NCBI RefSeq assembly: GCF_019195455.1
Contig: NZ_JAIMBW010000001.1
Coordinates: forward strand, 1,798,001-1,862,000
Source: Gymnodinialimonas phycosphaerae
GTDB lineage: Bacteria; Pseudomonadota; Alphaproteobacteria; Rhodobacterales; Rhodobacteraceae
Length of the DNA: 64,000 nucleotides
Direction of reading: 5' to 3'
Within the stretch, counting starts at the first letter, position 1; each line of letters begins with the position of its first letter. A program made the translations under genes and the position numbers. This document shows positions 55,088-64,000 of this stretch, piece by piece. The notes under the pieces are model-generated. The model did not search any database and was not told the DNA's origin. It was given only the letters and a program-made list of their open reading frames with translations.

Positions 55088-57490
55088 ATGAACGCCCCAA
55101 GCCAGATCACGTCAGACTTCTCCTCCAACGACTTGCACGCGCGGATCGCGCAGCATCTGACGTATACGCTTGGCAAGGACAGGGCGCACGCCAGCACCTA
55201 TGATTGGCGCATGGCTGTCAGCCACACGATCCGCGACCTGATCGTGGAGCCGTGGTTCGCCGCCACCCGCCGCACCTACGAGGCACAGGGAAAGCGGGTC
55301 TACTACCTGTCGATGGAATTCCTGATCGGGCGCATTCTGGAAGATGCGATGATCAATCTTGGCCTGCATCGGCAGATCGAGGCGGTTCTGGCCGAAGAGG
55401 GCATCGCGCTGGCCGATGTAATCGAGGATGAGCCGGACGCAGCCCTTGGCAACGGCGGTCTGGGGCGATTGGCGGCGTGTTTCATGGACAGCCTGTCGAC
55501 GATCGGGTGCCCCGCATTCGGCTATGGCATCCGCTACGAGCACGGGCTCTTCCGGCAGCGGTTCGAGGGCGGGCGACAGGTGGAAACGCCCGAAGATTGG
55601 CTGAACCAGCCCCACCCCTGGGAGTTCGAGCGTCCCGAGGCCGCCTATACCATCCCTTTCAAGGGCACGGTCTGGGACGGTATCTGGACCCCGTCTGAGA
55701 CGGTTCTGGCCCGCGCCTATGACACGCCTGTCGTCGGCTGGCAGGGACAATGGGCCAACACCTTGCGCCTGTGGGGCGCGCATCCGACGGAGCTGTTCGA
55801 CCTTGATCGGTTCAACTCGGGCGATCACACCGCCGCCGCCCACCCCGAGGCCCTGGCCCGCACGCTCTCACGCGTGCTCTACCCCGAGGACGCCACCGAC
55901 GGCGGCAAGGAATTGCGCCTGAAGCAGGAATTCTTCCTCGTCTCCGCCGCGTTGCAGGACCTGCTGCGGCGTTTCACCACTGAATATGACGACCTGAACC
56001 TGCTGTCTGAAAAAGTCGCGATCCAGATGAACGATACGCATCCGGCACTTGCGGGCCCCGAGATGATCCGCTTGCTGATGGTAGATCACGGGCTGGACTG
56101 GGACGCCGCGAAACGCATCGCGCAGGGCTGCCTCAACTATACCAACCACACGCTTCTGCCCGAAGCGCTGGAGCGGTGGTCGACCTGGCTGATGGGCCGC
56201 GTGCTGCCCCATCACATGCAGATCATCGAGCGCATTGATGCCGAACATCGCGCCGCCACGGGCTGCCCCCCGCACCTTGGGATCGTCTGGCAGGACCAGG
56301 TTCACATGGGCACGCTGGCCTTCGTGATGGCGTCCCACGTCAACGGCGTCTCGGCGCTGCACAGCGATCTGATGGCCAAGACGGTGTTCGCGGACCTTAA
56401 CGCCGTCTACCCGGGGCGGATCCTCAACCAAACCAACGGCGTCACGCCGCGCCGATGGATGCGGCTGGCCAACCCGGGCCTGTCGCGCCTGATCACCGAT
56501 GTGATCGGCGCAGGCTGGGAGGCGGAACTGGATCGTTTGCGCGACCTTGGCGCCCACGCGGACGACCCCGATGTCCTTGCGCGCCTCGCCGCCGCCAAGC
56601 GCGCCAACAAGGTGGCGCTGGCCGATTGGGTGGCCGCGAAAACGGGGATCACTCTGAACCCGGACGCCCTGTTCGATGTACAGATCAAGCGCATCCACGA
56701 ATACAAACGCCAATTGCTCAACGTCTACGAGACCATCGCGCGCTGGCAGGCGATCCGCCAGACCCCGGACGCCGATTGGGTGCCGCGCGTCAAGATCTTC
56801 GGCGGCAAGGCCGCGCCCGGCTATTGGGTCGCCAAGGACATCATCCGCCTGATCAACGACGTCGGGGCTGTTGTGAACAGCGACCCCTTGATGCGGGACC
56901 GTCTGAAGGTGATCTATCCCGCCAATTACAACGTCTCCATGGCGCAGCGGCTGATCCCGGCGGCGGACCTGTCGGAACAGATTTCCACGGCAGGCAAGGA
57001 AGCGTCGGGCACCGGGAACATGAAGTTCACGATGAACGGCGCGCTGACAATCGGCACGCTTGACGGTGCCAATGTCGAAATCCGCGACCGTGTGGGGGCC
57101 GAAAACTTCTTCCTTTTCGGCATGGATGCGGACGGCGTGCAGGCCCGCTACGCCGTTCCCGACCATGCCCGCAAGGCGATCTTGGCCAGCAAGGTCCTGC
57201 AAGAGGTCTTGCAGGTCATCTCCGAAGGCCGCTTTTCCCCAGACGAGCCCAAGCGCTACCATGGTCTGGTCGACGCGACCTGGAACCATGACCCATTCCT
57301 CGTAGCCTCGGATTTCGACGCCTACCTGTCCGCCCAGGCGCAGGCGGACGCCGCATTCAAGGACCCCGATCACTGGCACCGCCTTGCCCTGCGCAACATC
57401 GCAGGTTCTGGCCATTTCTCCTCGGATCGCACGATCAGGGGGTATATGGCAGATATCTGGGGCGCCGAAAGCCTGCTGCAGGACACGTGA
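55088..57490 (+). CDS. glgP: Glycogen/starch/alpha-glucan phosphorylase
   Basis: A GT35 enzyme of 800 residues releasing glucose-1-phosphate. The PLP lysine is in EASGTGNMKFTMNGAL, with TLDGANVEI after it; IQMNDTHPALAGPEM and RIHEYKRQLLNV are further family landmarks. It starts 69 nt after pgm; the gap holds no hairpin. Confidence 0.96.
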   Translation: MNAPSQITSDFSSNDLHARIAQHLTYTLGKDRAHASTYDWRMAVSHTIRDLIVEPWFAATRRTYEAQGKRVYYLSMEFLIGRILEDAMINLGLHRQIEAVLAEEGIALADVIEDEPDAALGNGGLGRLAACFMDSLSTIGCPAFGYGIRYEHGLFRQRFEGGRQVETPEDWLNQPHPWEFERPEAAYTIPFKGTVWDGIWTPSETVLARAYDTPVVGWQGQWANTLRLWGAHPTELFDLDRFNSGDHTAAAHPEALARTLSRVLYPEDATDGGKELRLKQEFFLVSAALQDLLRRFTTEYDDLNLLSEKVAIQMNDTHPALAGPEMIRLLMVDHGLDWDAAKRIAQGCLNYTNHTLLPEALERWSTWLMGRVLPHHMQIIERIDAEHRAATGCPPHLGIVWQDQVHMGTLAFVMASHVNGVSALHSDLMAKTVFADLNAVYPGRILNQTNGVTPRRWMRLANPGLSRLITDVIGAGWEAELDRLRDLGAHADDPDVLARLAAAKRANKVALADWVAAKTGITLNPDALFDVQIKRIHEYKRQLLNVYETIARWQAIRQTPDADWVPRVKIFGGKAAPGYWVAKDIIRLINDVGAVVNSDPLMRDRLKVIYPANYNVSMAQRLIPAADLSEQISTAGKEASGTGNMKFTMNGALTIGTLDGANVEIRDRVGAENFFLFGMDADGVQARYAVPDHARKAILASKVLQEVLQVISEGRFSPDEPKRYHGLVDATWNHDPFLVASDFDAYLSAQAQADAAFKDPDHWHRLALRNIAGSGHFSSDRTIRGYMADIWGAESLLQDT

Positions 57491-57503
57491 AGGAACCCGC
57501 GCC

Positions 57504-58964
57504 ATGACCAACCCTCTCTATAACGCCCTGCTCAAACACCAGTCCGACGACGCTGTGTTCCTGGATGTGCCGGGGGGCGGCGCGCTAAGCTATGGGGCCC
57601 TGCGTCACGCGATTTCTACCGCTGCTGGGGCCTTGGGGGCGGCGGGCGTTGAACCGGGCGACCGGGTGGTCTGCCAGATCGCCAAATCGCCCGAGGCGCT
57701 GATCCTCTACCTTGCCACCGTCGCGGCGGGTGCGGTCTTCGTGCCGCTCAACACTGCCTATACGCCCGTGGAACTGGACTATTTCCTGGAAGATGCCGAG
57801 CCCGCCCTGCTGGTCCTGGACGAGACGACCCAAGCGGCCAAGCCCGTGGCAGAGGCGCGCGGTGTCGCGACGGCCGCGCCGCTCGATCTGGTGAATTCTA
57901 CCGCGACTCCGTTGGCCGCGCCTGCCCCGCGGGAGACCGGCGATCTGGCCGCGATCCTCTATACCTCCGGCACCACCGGGCGCTCAAAGGGCGCGATGTT
58001 GACCCACGGCAACCTGATCTCCAACGCGCAGGCCCTGAAGGTCTGCTGGCGCTTCACCGCCAAGGACGTTCTGCTCCACGCCCTGCCGGTCTTCCACACT
58101 CATGGCCTGTTCGTGGCCACCAACGTCACGCTGGCGGCTCATGGACGGATGATCTTCTGCCCCTCGTTCAACCTCGATCAATTGGCCGAGTTGATGCCGC
58201 AGGCGACCTCGATCATGGGGGTGCCGACGTTCTACACCCGAATGATCGGCGACGCGCGCTTTGACAAGGCGGCGATGAAACACATGCGCCTGATCATTTC
58301 GGGCTCCGCCCCTTTGCTGGCTGGCAGTCACCGCGCGTTCGAGGCCCAGACAGGCCACGCGATCCTGGAACGCTACGGCATGACCGAGACCAATATGATC
58401 ACCTCCAACCCCTTCGCCGGCGAACGGCGCGCGGGCACCGTCGGCCACCCGTTGCCCGGCGTGTCCCTTCGGCTGGCCAACCCCGACGACGCGGGCATCG
58501 GCAGTATCGAGGTGCGCGGCCCCAACGTCACCCCCGGCTATTGGCGTAACAAGGAAAAGACGGCGGAAAGCTTCACCGAGGATGGCTGGTTCATCACGGG
58601 TGACCTAGGCATCAAGGACACCGAAGGCTACGTCTCCATCGTGGGTCGTGAAAAGGACTTGGTGATTTCGGGCGGCTTCAACATCTACCCCAAAGAGGTG
58701 GAGGTCGAAATCGACGCGCTGCCCGGCGTGCTGGAAAGCGCGGTCTACGGCGTGGCGGATGCTGATCTGGGCGAGGTCGTCGCCGCAGCCGTGGTGCTTG
58801 AGTCCGATGGCGCCACCGACGCCGACGCAATTCTCGCGGCGCTCACCGACCGCCTCGCGCGATTCAAGGTCCCGCGTCATGTGCGGATCATGAACGAGTT
58901 GCCTCGTAATGCCATGGGAAAGGTGCAGAAGGCTGCACTTCGGACGGATCATCCTTCTGTGTAG
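57504..58964 (+). CDS. matB: Malonyl-CoA synthetase (MatB-like acyl-CoA ligase)
   Basis: An ANL-family ligase of 486 residues. The AMP-binding loop YTSGTTGRSKGAMLTHGNL, the ERYGMTETNM motif and the C-terminal lysine segment PRNAMGKVQKAAL are all intact. The sequence fits malonate ligases of the MatB/ACSF3 group; a methylmalonate or other short dicarboxylate substrate is possible. It begins 13 nt after glgP, after AAGGAACC, and thus seems part of the glycogen operon. The 202-nt gap after it (58965-59166) is AT-rich with nothing recognisable. Confidence 0.87.
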   Translation: MTNPLYNALLKHQSDDAVFLDVPGGGALSYGALRHAISTAAGALGAAGVEPGDRVVCQIAKSPEALILYLATVAAGAVFVPLNTAYTPVELDYFLEDAEPALLVLDETTQAAKPVAEARGVATAAPLDLVNSTATPLAAPAPRETGDLAAILYTSGTTGRSKGAMLTHGNLISNAQALKVCWRFTAKDVLLHALPVFHTHGLFVATNVTLAAHGRMIFCPSFNLDQLAELMPQATSIMGVPTFYTRMIGDARFDKAAMKHMRLIISGSAPLLAGSHRAFEAQTGHAILERYGMTETNMITSNPFAGERRAGTVGHPLPGVSLRLANPDDAGIGSIEVRGPNVTPGYWRNKEKTAESFTEDGWFITGDLGIKDTEGYVSIVGREKDLVISGGFNIYPKEVEVEIDALPGVLESAVYGVADADLGEVVAAAVVLESDGATDADAILAALTDRLARFKVPRHVRIMNELPRNAMGKVQKAALRTDHPSV

Positions 58965-59166
58965 AAAAACGAGAAAAGGTAAAGATACGTTTTTGGTGAT
59001 TTTTGATGTATTTTTCTTAAAATCAATTGCTTGAACGCATTTCTTCATGTCATTGAACGTTGGTGAAGTATTCAATTAATACACGTTCACAACAGCGATC
59101 TCTTGGCACTCTACCCACTACAATCGAAGCCAGCGCCTCACGGATCTCACTGTGCGCTAGGAGGGG

Positions 59167-60492
59167 CTATCGCACAAAGCTCCGGGCGATGGCTGGCAGA
59201 TCGATTCGTGCGCCAACGCGGGTAGCCAACAGGTATAGCCCGCCGATCTTGCGTTGCAAAAACAGGGTGTCGGCGGGCGGAATGTGCCACAGCTCGCGCT
59301 CCTGCCCAATCACCTGGCCCCGCTGGCGCAGTTGATCGGCGAGGGTCGAGGTGGCGAAATCGAACGTTTCCGCCCCGCGCAGGGCGCTGAAACCCAGCTC
59401 GGCCATGTCGAGGATCGCGTCCCGTTGGGCCTTGCTTAGGTCGGGTTTGATGAAGCCGATCCCCGCCAGTTCCACCATGATGTCGTCGCGCATCCCTTCC
59501 AGGCCCGCCTGCAGAAGGCGTCGGTGCCCTTGGGCGAGTTCCTCTGGGATATCGCGCGCCGCCCCGAAATCGAGCAGCACGATCTGCTCGGTCTCGGCGC
59601 GCCATTGGTAGTTGGCGAAGTTCGGGTCGGTCTGCATGACGCGAAAGTCGAACAATTCGCGCAGACACAACTCGATTAGCGCGCTGGCGGCCCGGTCGCG
59701 CACGGCGGGGGCGGCCTCGGACAAGGCTTCGATCGGGGCGGATGGCTCGAAACTCATCGCCAGTGCGTCGCGGGTCGAGAGATCCGGGCGATGGTGGGGC
59801 ACGATGAAGCGGGTATCGTCCTCCAGCAGGTCCGCGAAGCGGCGCAAATAAGAGCCTTCACGTACATAATCCGCCTCTTCATGGAGCTGTCGGCGCGCCT
59901 CTTGCATCAGCGGCGCGATGTCCAACTCGCGCGGCCACATCCCAGACCATCGGATCAATGCGGCGGCATTGTCCAGATCGCTGTCAATCGAGTTGCGAAC
60001 CCCTGGATATTGCAGCTTCAACGCCAGCCGCATGCCATCGGCCGCCGTGGCGCGGTGCACTTGACCGATGGAGGCAGCAGCAAGGGGCTGCGGGTCGAAG
60101 CTGTTGAACTTGCGCCGAAATTCGCTGCCATAGACCGCTTCCAGCACGGATTTCAGTTGCTTTGGGGGCATTGCGTCGGCCTCCGCCCGCAGGCGGGCGA
60201 GGATCTTTGCCAATTCCGGCGGCAACACGTCTTCGCTTTCCATCGACAGCAGCTGACCCAGCTTCATCGTGGCGCCACGCATTTCGGCCAGTCGCTCGGT
60301 GATGCGGGTGATGTTGCCAGGCGTCAGCATCAGCGCCGCCATATCGGGCCGTTCTCCGCGCAAAGCTGCGGCCGCGCGCCCCACGGCGGCACGGCTGGCG
60401 AGCCCCGTGGCCAGGCCGCCCATGCGCGCGAATCGTGCCACGCGTCCCGTGGGGACGGCATTCGGGCGCAAGGTGGGTGGCTGATTGGTCAT
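59167..60492 (-). CDS. ABC1/AarF (UbiB-like) kinase-family protein
   Basis: A protein of 441 residues of the atypical kinase family. It has the KxGQ motif (MKLGQLLSMESEDVLP), the AAASIGQVHRA loop in place of a Gly-rich loop, LKLQYPGV with the catalytic Lys, and VLLDFGAARDI (metal Asp). It lacks the C-terminal membrane anchor of UbiB itself, so it is a soluble paralogue. UbiB-type proteins act as ATPases in ubiquinone synthesis; this one's target is unknown. Confidence 0.87.
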   Translation of the reverse strand: MTNQPPTLRPNAVPTGRVARFARMGGLATGLASRAAVGRAAAALRGERPDMAALMLTPGNITRITERLAEMRGATMKLGQLLSMESEDVLPPELAKILARLRAEADAMPPKQLKSVLEAVYGSEFRRKFNSFDPQPLAAASIGQVHRATAADGMRLALKLQYPGVRNSIDSDLDNAAALIRWSGMWPRELDIAPLMQEARRQLHEEADYVREGSYLRRFADLLEDDTRFIVPHHRPDLSTRDALAMSFEPSAPIEALSEAAPAVRDRAASALIELCLRELFDFRVMQTDPNFANYQWRAETEQIVLLDFGAARDIPEELAQGHRRLLQAGLEGMRDDIMVELAGIGFIKPDLSKAQRDAILDMAELGFSALRGAETFDFATSTLADQLRQRGQVIGQERELWHIPPADTLFLQRKIGGLYLLATRVGARIDLPAIARSFVR

Positions 60493-60562
60493 GGCGGATC
60501 CAGTGAAGACGGCGGGCTAGGTTAACACCTAGCGCGGTCCAACCGCCTGCAAAGGGAGGCGC

Positions 60563-61588
60563 TTAGGACGGCCGCGCCATTCCCCCTTCGTGCGCCAATG
60601 CATAGCGTCCGCGCCCCGCCTTCTTCGCTTGGTAAAGCGCGCCATCGACGTCGGCCAGAACCTGTTCGATCGACGGGCGTGTCAGGTATTGCGCCGTCGA
60701 GACGACACCGATGCTTGCAGAGACGCGGCAATCGTTGTTTTCGAACCGAACAGGTTCTTGAATCCGCTCTATCAGGCGGGTTGCGATGCAGCTTGCGACT
60801 TCCGGGGCCAGGGCGGGGCGCAGGATGATCAGAAACTCATCCCCCCCCACCCGCGCGGGAAAATCAGTGCGCCGCAATTCGTAGCCGAGGATGCGGCCGA
60901 CCGCGACCAGAACGGCATCGCCCGCCGCATGGCCGTAGGTGTCGTTGACGTGTTTGAAGCGGTCGAGATCTATGTTCAGCAACGAGAATTCATGGCTACG
61001 CTCCACCAGTAGGTGGTGCAACTCATGGTCCATGGCCCTGCGGTTGTTCAGACCCGTCAGAACATCCGTGCGTGCCTGGCGTTGGGCCGCGGCATGGGCC
61101 GCTTGCAGACGTTTTGACAGGTGCCGCGATAGCCCGGCGGTGGAGGAATTCGCCTCGTGCAGGTACAAAAGTTCAATCGTCTGATCACAGGGCGAAAAAT
61201 CATGGAGCGTCAGGGAAAAATCGCTGACCGCGCGGGCGAAGGACAGACCCAGCGAGATGTCCAGGATCATCCCATCGCCCCCCGGCAGCGGCATCAGCAC
61301 GGCGCGCAACGGCAGATGATCCGAGGTTTTCGGCACCAGCGACAAGCGGCGTCCCGCCTGAGCGATCATACCGGCGAAATCCGTGACCTCCGCCGGGCGG
61401 CGCAGGTCGAACACCTCTAGCAAGGGGACGCCCGTCACCGGTGCGCCGCGCAGGATCTTGGCAATCGTCGGACCGACGTGGCGAATGCGCCCTTCTGCAT
61501 TCAGCGCCACGTGCATGGGCATCAGCACATCAAGGACAGCCAAAGGCAAGTTCAAACCGGCTGTGCTGCCGGCGACATGCATATTCAT
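60563..61588 (-). CDS. Diguanylate cyclase with N-terminal H-NOX-associated (HNOBA) domain
   Basis: A protein of 341 residues. The N-terminal region (about 15-150) with HVGPTIAKILRG, VFDLRRP and SPCDQTIELLYLHEAN is an HNOBA/PAS-like domain, followed by a short coiled coil and a GGDEF domain. The GGDEF signature (248-252) is intact and the inhibitory I-site RRTD (239-242) is at the correct distance, so it should make c-di-GMP under product control. It overlaps the H-NOX gene by 4 nt (ATGA), a standard pairing in which H-NOX controls the cyclase. Confidence 0.92.
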   Translation of the reverse strand: MNMHVAGSTAGLNLPLAVLDVLMPMHVALNAEGRIRHVGPTIAKILRGAPVTGVPLLEVFDLRRPAEVTDFAGMIAQAGRRLSLVPKTSDHLPLRAVLMPLPGGDGMILDISLGLSFARAVSDFSLTLHDFSPCDQTIELLYLHEANSSTAGLSRHLSKRLQAAHAAAQRQARTDVLTGLNNRRAMDHELHHLLVERSHEFSLLNIDLDRFKHVNDTYGHAAGDAVLVAVGRILGYELRRTDFPARVGGDEFLIILRPALAPEVASCIATRLIERIQEPVRFENNDCRVSASIGVVSTAQYLTRPSIEQVLADVDGALYQAKKAGRGRYALAHEGGMARPS

Positions 61589-62172
61589 AGGGCTGCCTCC
61601 GCCAAGACGAACGCGCGTCCTTCGGCGTGATGCGAGTCGTGGATCTCGATCCGCAGGCAGTCGAATTCACCCTCTGGCGCGCCAAGGTCTAGGGATGCCA
61701 GTGCGCCATAATCGTCAGCCATGGCGCGCAAGGCCCCCAGCAGGATGGCACCCACACCCGGCAGCTTCCACCGCGCGCGCAGCTCAAACTGTGTGGCATC
61801 AACCTGCCTTACAAAGATTTCCGGCATCTCGATATCCGGGATCGCCATGCGCCCGCGGTCGGCCAGTTCATCCAACGACAGCACGAATTCGGTGAAACTG
61901 GCGCCCCCGAAACGCAGCAGTCGGCGCAATGGATCAAGCGGGGGATGAGTGATCAGGAAGGTGCCCAGATCCTCCAGCACCGATTCCTCGTCCTGATGCA
62001 TCGTCTGCGCCACGGCCTTGAAGCAGGACAGGGTCAGCACGTCCCTGTAGTGCAGCATCGCCTCGAATTCATCGATACGCAGATCGGCGATGGTTCGCAC
62101 CTCGGCCCACACGTCTTTCCCGTAGGTTTCGACAATGAACGCTTGAAGGGCGCGATTTATCATCCCGTGCAT
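61585..62172 (-). CDS. H-NOX (heme NO-binding) domain protein lacking heme ligands
   Basis: A protein of 195 residues starting MHGMINRALQAF, the standard H-NOX opening, and the same length as the family. However, the proximal heme His expected near position 102-105 (usual context LDxLH) is Ala104 in SLDELADRGRMA, and the YxSxR heme-propionate motif appears as LRARW (131-135). Heme binding by the usual mode is therefore doubtful. The fold, gene order and overlap with the cyclase are kept. The ATG at 62172 follows AGAGGAAGCG. Confidence 0.88.
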   Translation of the reverse strand: MHGMINRALQAFIVETYGKDVWAEVRTIADLRIDEFEAMLHYRDVLTLSCFKAVAQTMHQDEESVLEDLGTFLITHPPLDPLRRLLRFGGASFTEFVLSLDELADRGRMAIPDIEMPEIFVRQVDATQFELRARWKLPGVGAILLGALRAMADDYGALASLDLGAPEGEFDCLRIEIHDSHHAEGRAFVLAEAAL

Positions 62173-62254
62173 GACTAATCCGCTTCCTCTCGCAGGTGGT
62201 GTTCAAGGCCACGCTACGCGAGAGAGGTAAACAAATGATTTGCACTCGCAGGGT

Positions 62255-63814
62255 TCAAAAGTCTGTCGGCGCACCGCCTTCGGATTTGCGGCGCGCGACA
62301 AAGTCGGCCAACTCGTCGCGGATCGCGATATCCATTGGCGGCGGCTCGAATTCGCCCAGGATCGCCTTGTAAGTCTTATGCGCCCGCTCCGCCGTCCAGA
62401 CCGCGCCATCCAGACGCCAGGCCTCGTAGTTGCGCCAATCCGACAGGAACGGGCCGTAGAAGGCCTCTTGGTAGCGGTCTTGGGTATGCTGGCAGCCGAA
62501 GAAATGCCCCCCGGGGCCGACTTCATTGATCGCATCGAAGGCCAGATCGTCTTCCGTCACGCCCAGCATCTGAGGCTCGAAATAACGTTGGATGTGTTGG
62601 ATAACTTCGCAATCCATCACGAACTTTTCGGGGCTTGCGATCAGCCCGCCCTCCAGCCAACCGGCGGCGTGGTAGACCATGTTGGCCCCCGATTGCACCG
62701 CCGACCACAGCGAATTGGACGTCTCCCACATCGCCTGGCCGTCGGGCACATTGGCCGCGCAGACGCCGCTGGCGCGCATCGGCAGGCCGTAGAATCGCGC
62801 CATCTGGCCGGTCATTTGCGTTGCGCGCATGTATTCCGGCGTGCCGAACGCAGGCGCGCCAGACTTCATATCGACGTTCGAGGTAAACGTCCCGATCGCC
62901 ACCGGGCAGCCGGGTGCGATCCATTGCAAGAGCGCGATCGCCGCCAGGCCTTCAGCAAGGCTCAACGACACTGCGCCTGCCAGCGTCACCGGCGCCATGG
63001 CACCGGCCAGCGTGAAGGGCGTCACCACCACCGGCTGCCCCCGCCGCGCCAGCCGCATCGCCCCGTCAAGCATCGGGAAGTCGTGCTTCAGGGGGCTTAC
63101 CGAGTTGATGTTGGTATACATTCGAGGCGAGGCCTCGAATTCCTCGTGGGTCAGACCGCCTGCGATCCGAACCATTTCCATAACGTCTTCGACGCGCTCC
63201 TTGCCCAACGAATAGGCATGGGCGACCTTGTCGGTCAGTGTCAGCTTCTCGAACAGGCAATCGAGGTGGCGGACGCTGGCATGAACGTCAATCGGCTCTA
63301 CCGGGTAACCGCCCGCGAAGTGGATGCAGTTGAAGTACTGGGTCAGCTTGATGAACTCGACATAGGTCTCCATGTCGCCGGGACGTTTGCCGCGCTCCAG
63401 ATCCCATGCATTGGGTGGAGATGAAACGTTGCCAAACAGCATGACATTCTCACCCATGATCAGCTGCCGATCCGGATTGCGCGGGGTGATGGTATAGCTC
63501 GCGGGCGCGCGCGCGACCATTTCCTGCACGAATTCCGGGTCGAAAAAGACGTTCTGCCCTTCCACCTTGCAGCCCGCCTCACGTAGGTAGCCCACGGCCT
63601 CCTCGTTGAGGAACTCGATCCCGATCTCCGACAGGATCCGCATTGCGCCTTTGTGCAGGGCCTCGACGCCCTCGGGTGTCAGAGGCTCGGTCGGGCGGTC
63701 ATTGTTGCGGGGCAAACGCCAAGGTTGCTGGTCGATGACATGGGCCGCCGCGCGTGCGGCGCCTGCGGCTCGGCCACCGGCACGGCGACGACGGGTGGGG
63801 CTGGCTTCAGTCAT
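62255..63814 (-). CDS. Trimethylamine methyltransferase (MttB) family protein, non-pyrrolysine type
   Basis: A TIM-barrel methyltransferase of 519 residues of the MttB superfamily. There is no in-frame TAG, so it is of the MtgB/MtcB/MtpB group, which demethylates quaternary amines (glycine betaine, carnitine, proline betaine) onto a corrinoid protein. Landmarks are RPGDMETYVEF, YTNINSVSPLKHD and the closing NYEAWRLDGA. No corrinoid protein or reductive activator is in the window, so the substrate is open. The N-terminus is a basic Arg/Ala stretch. No good ribosome site precedes the ATG. Confidence 0.88.
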   Translation of the reverse strand: MTEASPTRRRRAGGRAAGAARAAAHVIDQQPWRLPRNNDRPTEPLTPEGVEALHKGAMRILSEIGIEFLNEEAVGYLREAGCKVEGQNVFFDPEFVQEMVARAPASYTITPRNPDRQLIMGENVMLFGNVSSPPNAWDLERGKRPGDMETYVEFIKLTQYFNCIHFAGGYPVEPIDVHASVRHLDCLFEKLTLTDKVAHAYSLGKERVEDVMEMVRIAGGLTHEEFEASPRMYTNINSVSPLKHDFPMLDGAMRLARRGQPVVVTPFTLAGAMAPVTLAGAVSLSLAEGLAAIALLQWIAPGCPVAIGTFTSNVDMKSGAPAFGTPEYMRATQMTGQMARFYGLPMRASGVCAANVPDGQAMWETSNSLWSAVQSGANMVYHAAGWLEGGLIASPEKFVMDCEVIQHIQRYFEPQMLGVTEDDLAFDAINEVGPGGHFFGCQHTQDRYQEAFYGPFLSDWRNYEAWRLDGAVWTAERAHKTYKAILGEFEPPPMDIAIRDELADFVARRKSEGGAPTDF

Positions 63815-63924
63815 GGGTCAGGCTTTCGAAAGGAGGCGGTCAGGACCTCGACCATCACCCAGTCCCCCCTGCCCGCGTTTGGCGGATAGCGACGGAGAGG
63901 CGTCGTATTTGACCCATCGCCCCG

Positions 63925-64000
63925 TTACCGCGTGTCAAGCCACCCCGCCAACGCCGCGATGTCCGGCAGCACGGCGTCCGCATGGGGCGCCAGATCCTCG
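63925..64000 (-). CDS. C-terminal end of a HAD-like hydrolase (continues past the window)
   Basis: The last 25 codons before a TAA at 63927-63925 read APHADAVLPDIAALAGWL then DTR. This resembles the C-terminus of HAD-family phosphatases. Only this tail is visible, so the call is tentative. Confidence 0.4.
   Translation of the reverse strand, partial: EDLAPHADAVLPDIAALAGWLDTR

Overview
The window reads as chromosome of a marine-type alphaproteobacterium, most likely family Rhodobacteraceae (roseobacter group). The basis is high GC with GC-rich third codon positions, frequent GTG/TTG starts, a C4-pathway 5-aminolevulinate synthase, a Paracoccus-like sox gene order, an H-NOX/GGDEF pair, and promoter-like sequences of the alphaproteobacterial EcfG type. 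No rRNA, tRNA, CRISPR array, phage or intact insertion sequence was seen. The species cannot be named from sequence alone.

Layout. (1) 1-5.3 kb, plus strand: 3' part of a HisKA_2 sensor kinase, a phospholipase D-like protein, and an overlapping radical-SAM / UdgX DNA-repair pair. (2) 5.3-11.1 kb: small stress-type genes (acidic peptide, SpoIIAA-like gene with an in-frame stop, DUF2383 protein, YqjD-like / YqjE-like / DUF3618 operon, YihY protein, AI-2E-type exporter). Four have GGAAC-N16/17-CGTT-type promoters, so I infer a general stress regulon island. (3) 11.7-18.4 kb: adenylate kinase paralogue, DUF4212 protein, ActP-type symporter, CBS/DUF294 protein, small membrane protein and membrane-anchored DEDDh exonuclease, followed by the wreck of an ABC-transporter ATPase gene. 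(4) 18.9-44.8 kb: a sulfur-oxidation island. It holds a polytopic membrane protein; an oxidoreductase, a dapA-like pseudogene and an MBL hydrolase as passengers; an operon for YeeE/YedE transporters, persulfide dioxygenase, EF-hand protein, phosphatase-SQR fusion and SulP transporter, with a Crp/Fnr regulator; another large YeeE; and a full sox cluster (soxF E D C B A Z Y X W V on the minus strand, soxS and soxR on the plus strand) that runs on into a DUF302 gene and hemA. (5) 44.8-59 kb: an alpha-glucosidase and the glycogen operon glgB-glgC-glgA-glgX-pgm-glgP, with a malonyl-CoA synthetase-like gene at its end. (6) 59-64 kb, minus strand: an AarF/UbiB-like kinase, an H-NOX/GGDEF pair, an MttB-family methyltransferase and the end of a HAD-like gene.

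How the genes work together. The sulfur island covers import of sulfur compounds (four YeeE/YedE proteins), sulfide to persulfide (SQR), persulfide to sulfite (PDO), sulfite/sulfate export (SulP) and periplasmic thiosulfate oxidation (SoxXA, YZ, B, CD), with thiol delivery by SoxV/W/S and heme supplied by HemA. Two regulatory layers are visible. The first is an SqrR/BigR-type ArsR repressor (SoxR) with the expected cysteine pair and a perfect ATTC-N8-GAAT site in front of soxB. The second is a 13-bp palindrome GTGAC-N3-GTCAC in front of three separate sulfur-linked transcription units, which I propose as the operator of the island's Crp/Fnr protein. The other notable points are an H-NOX lacking its heme ligand, an SQR lacking the usual second redox cysteine, and a nonsense codon in a gene that is otherwise intact.
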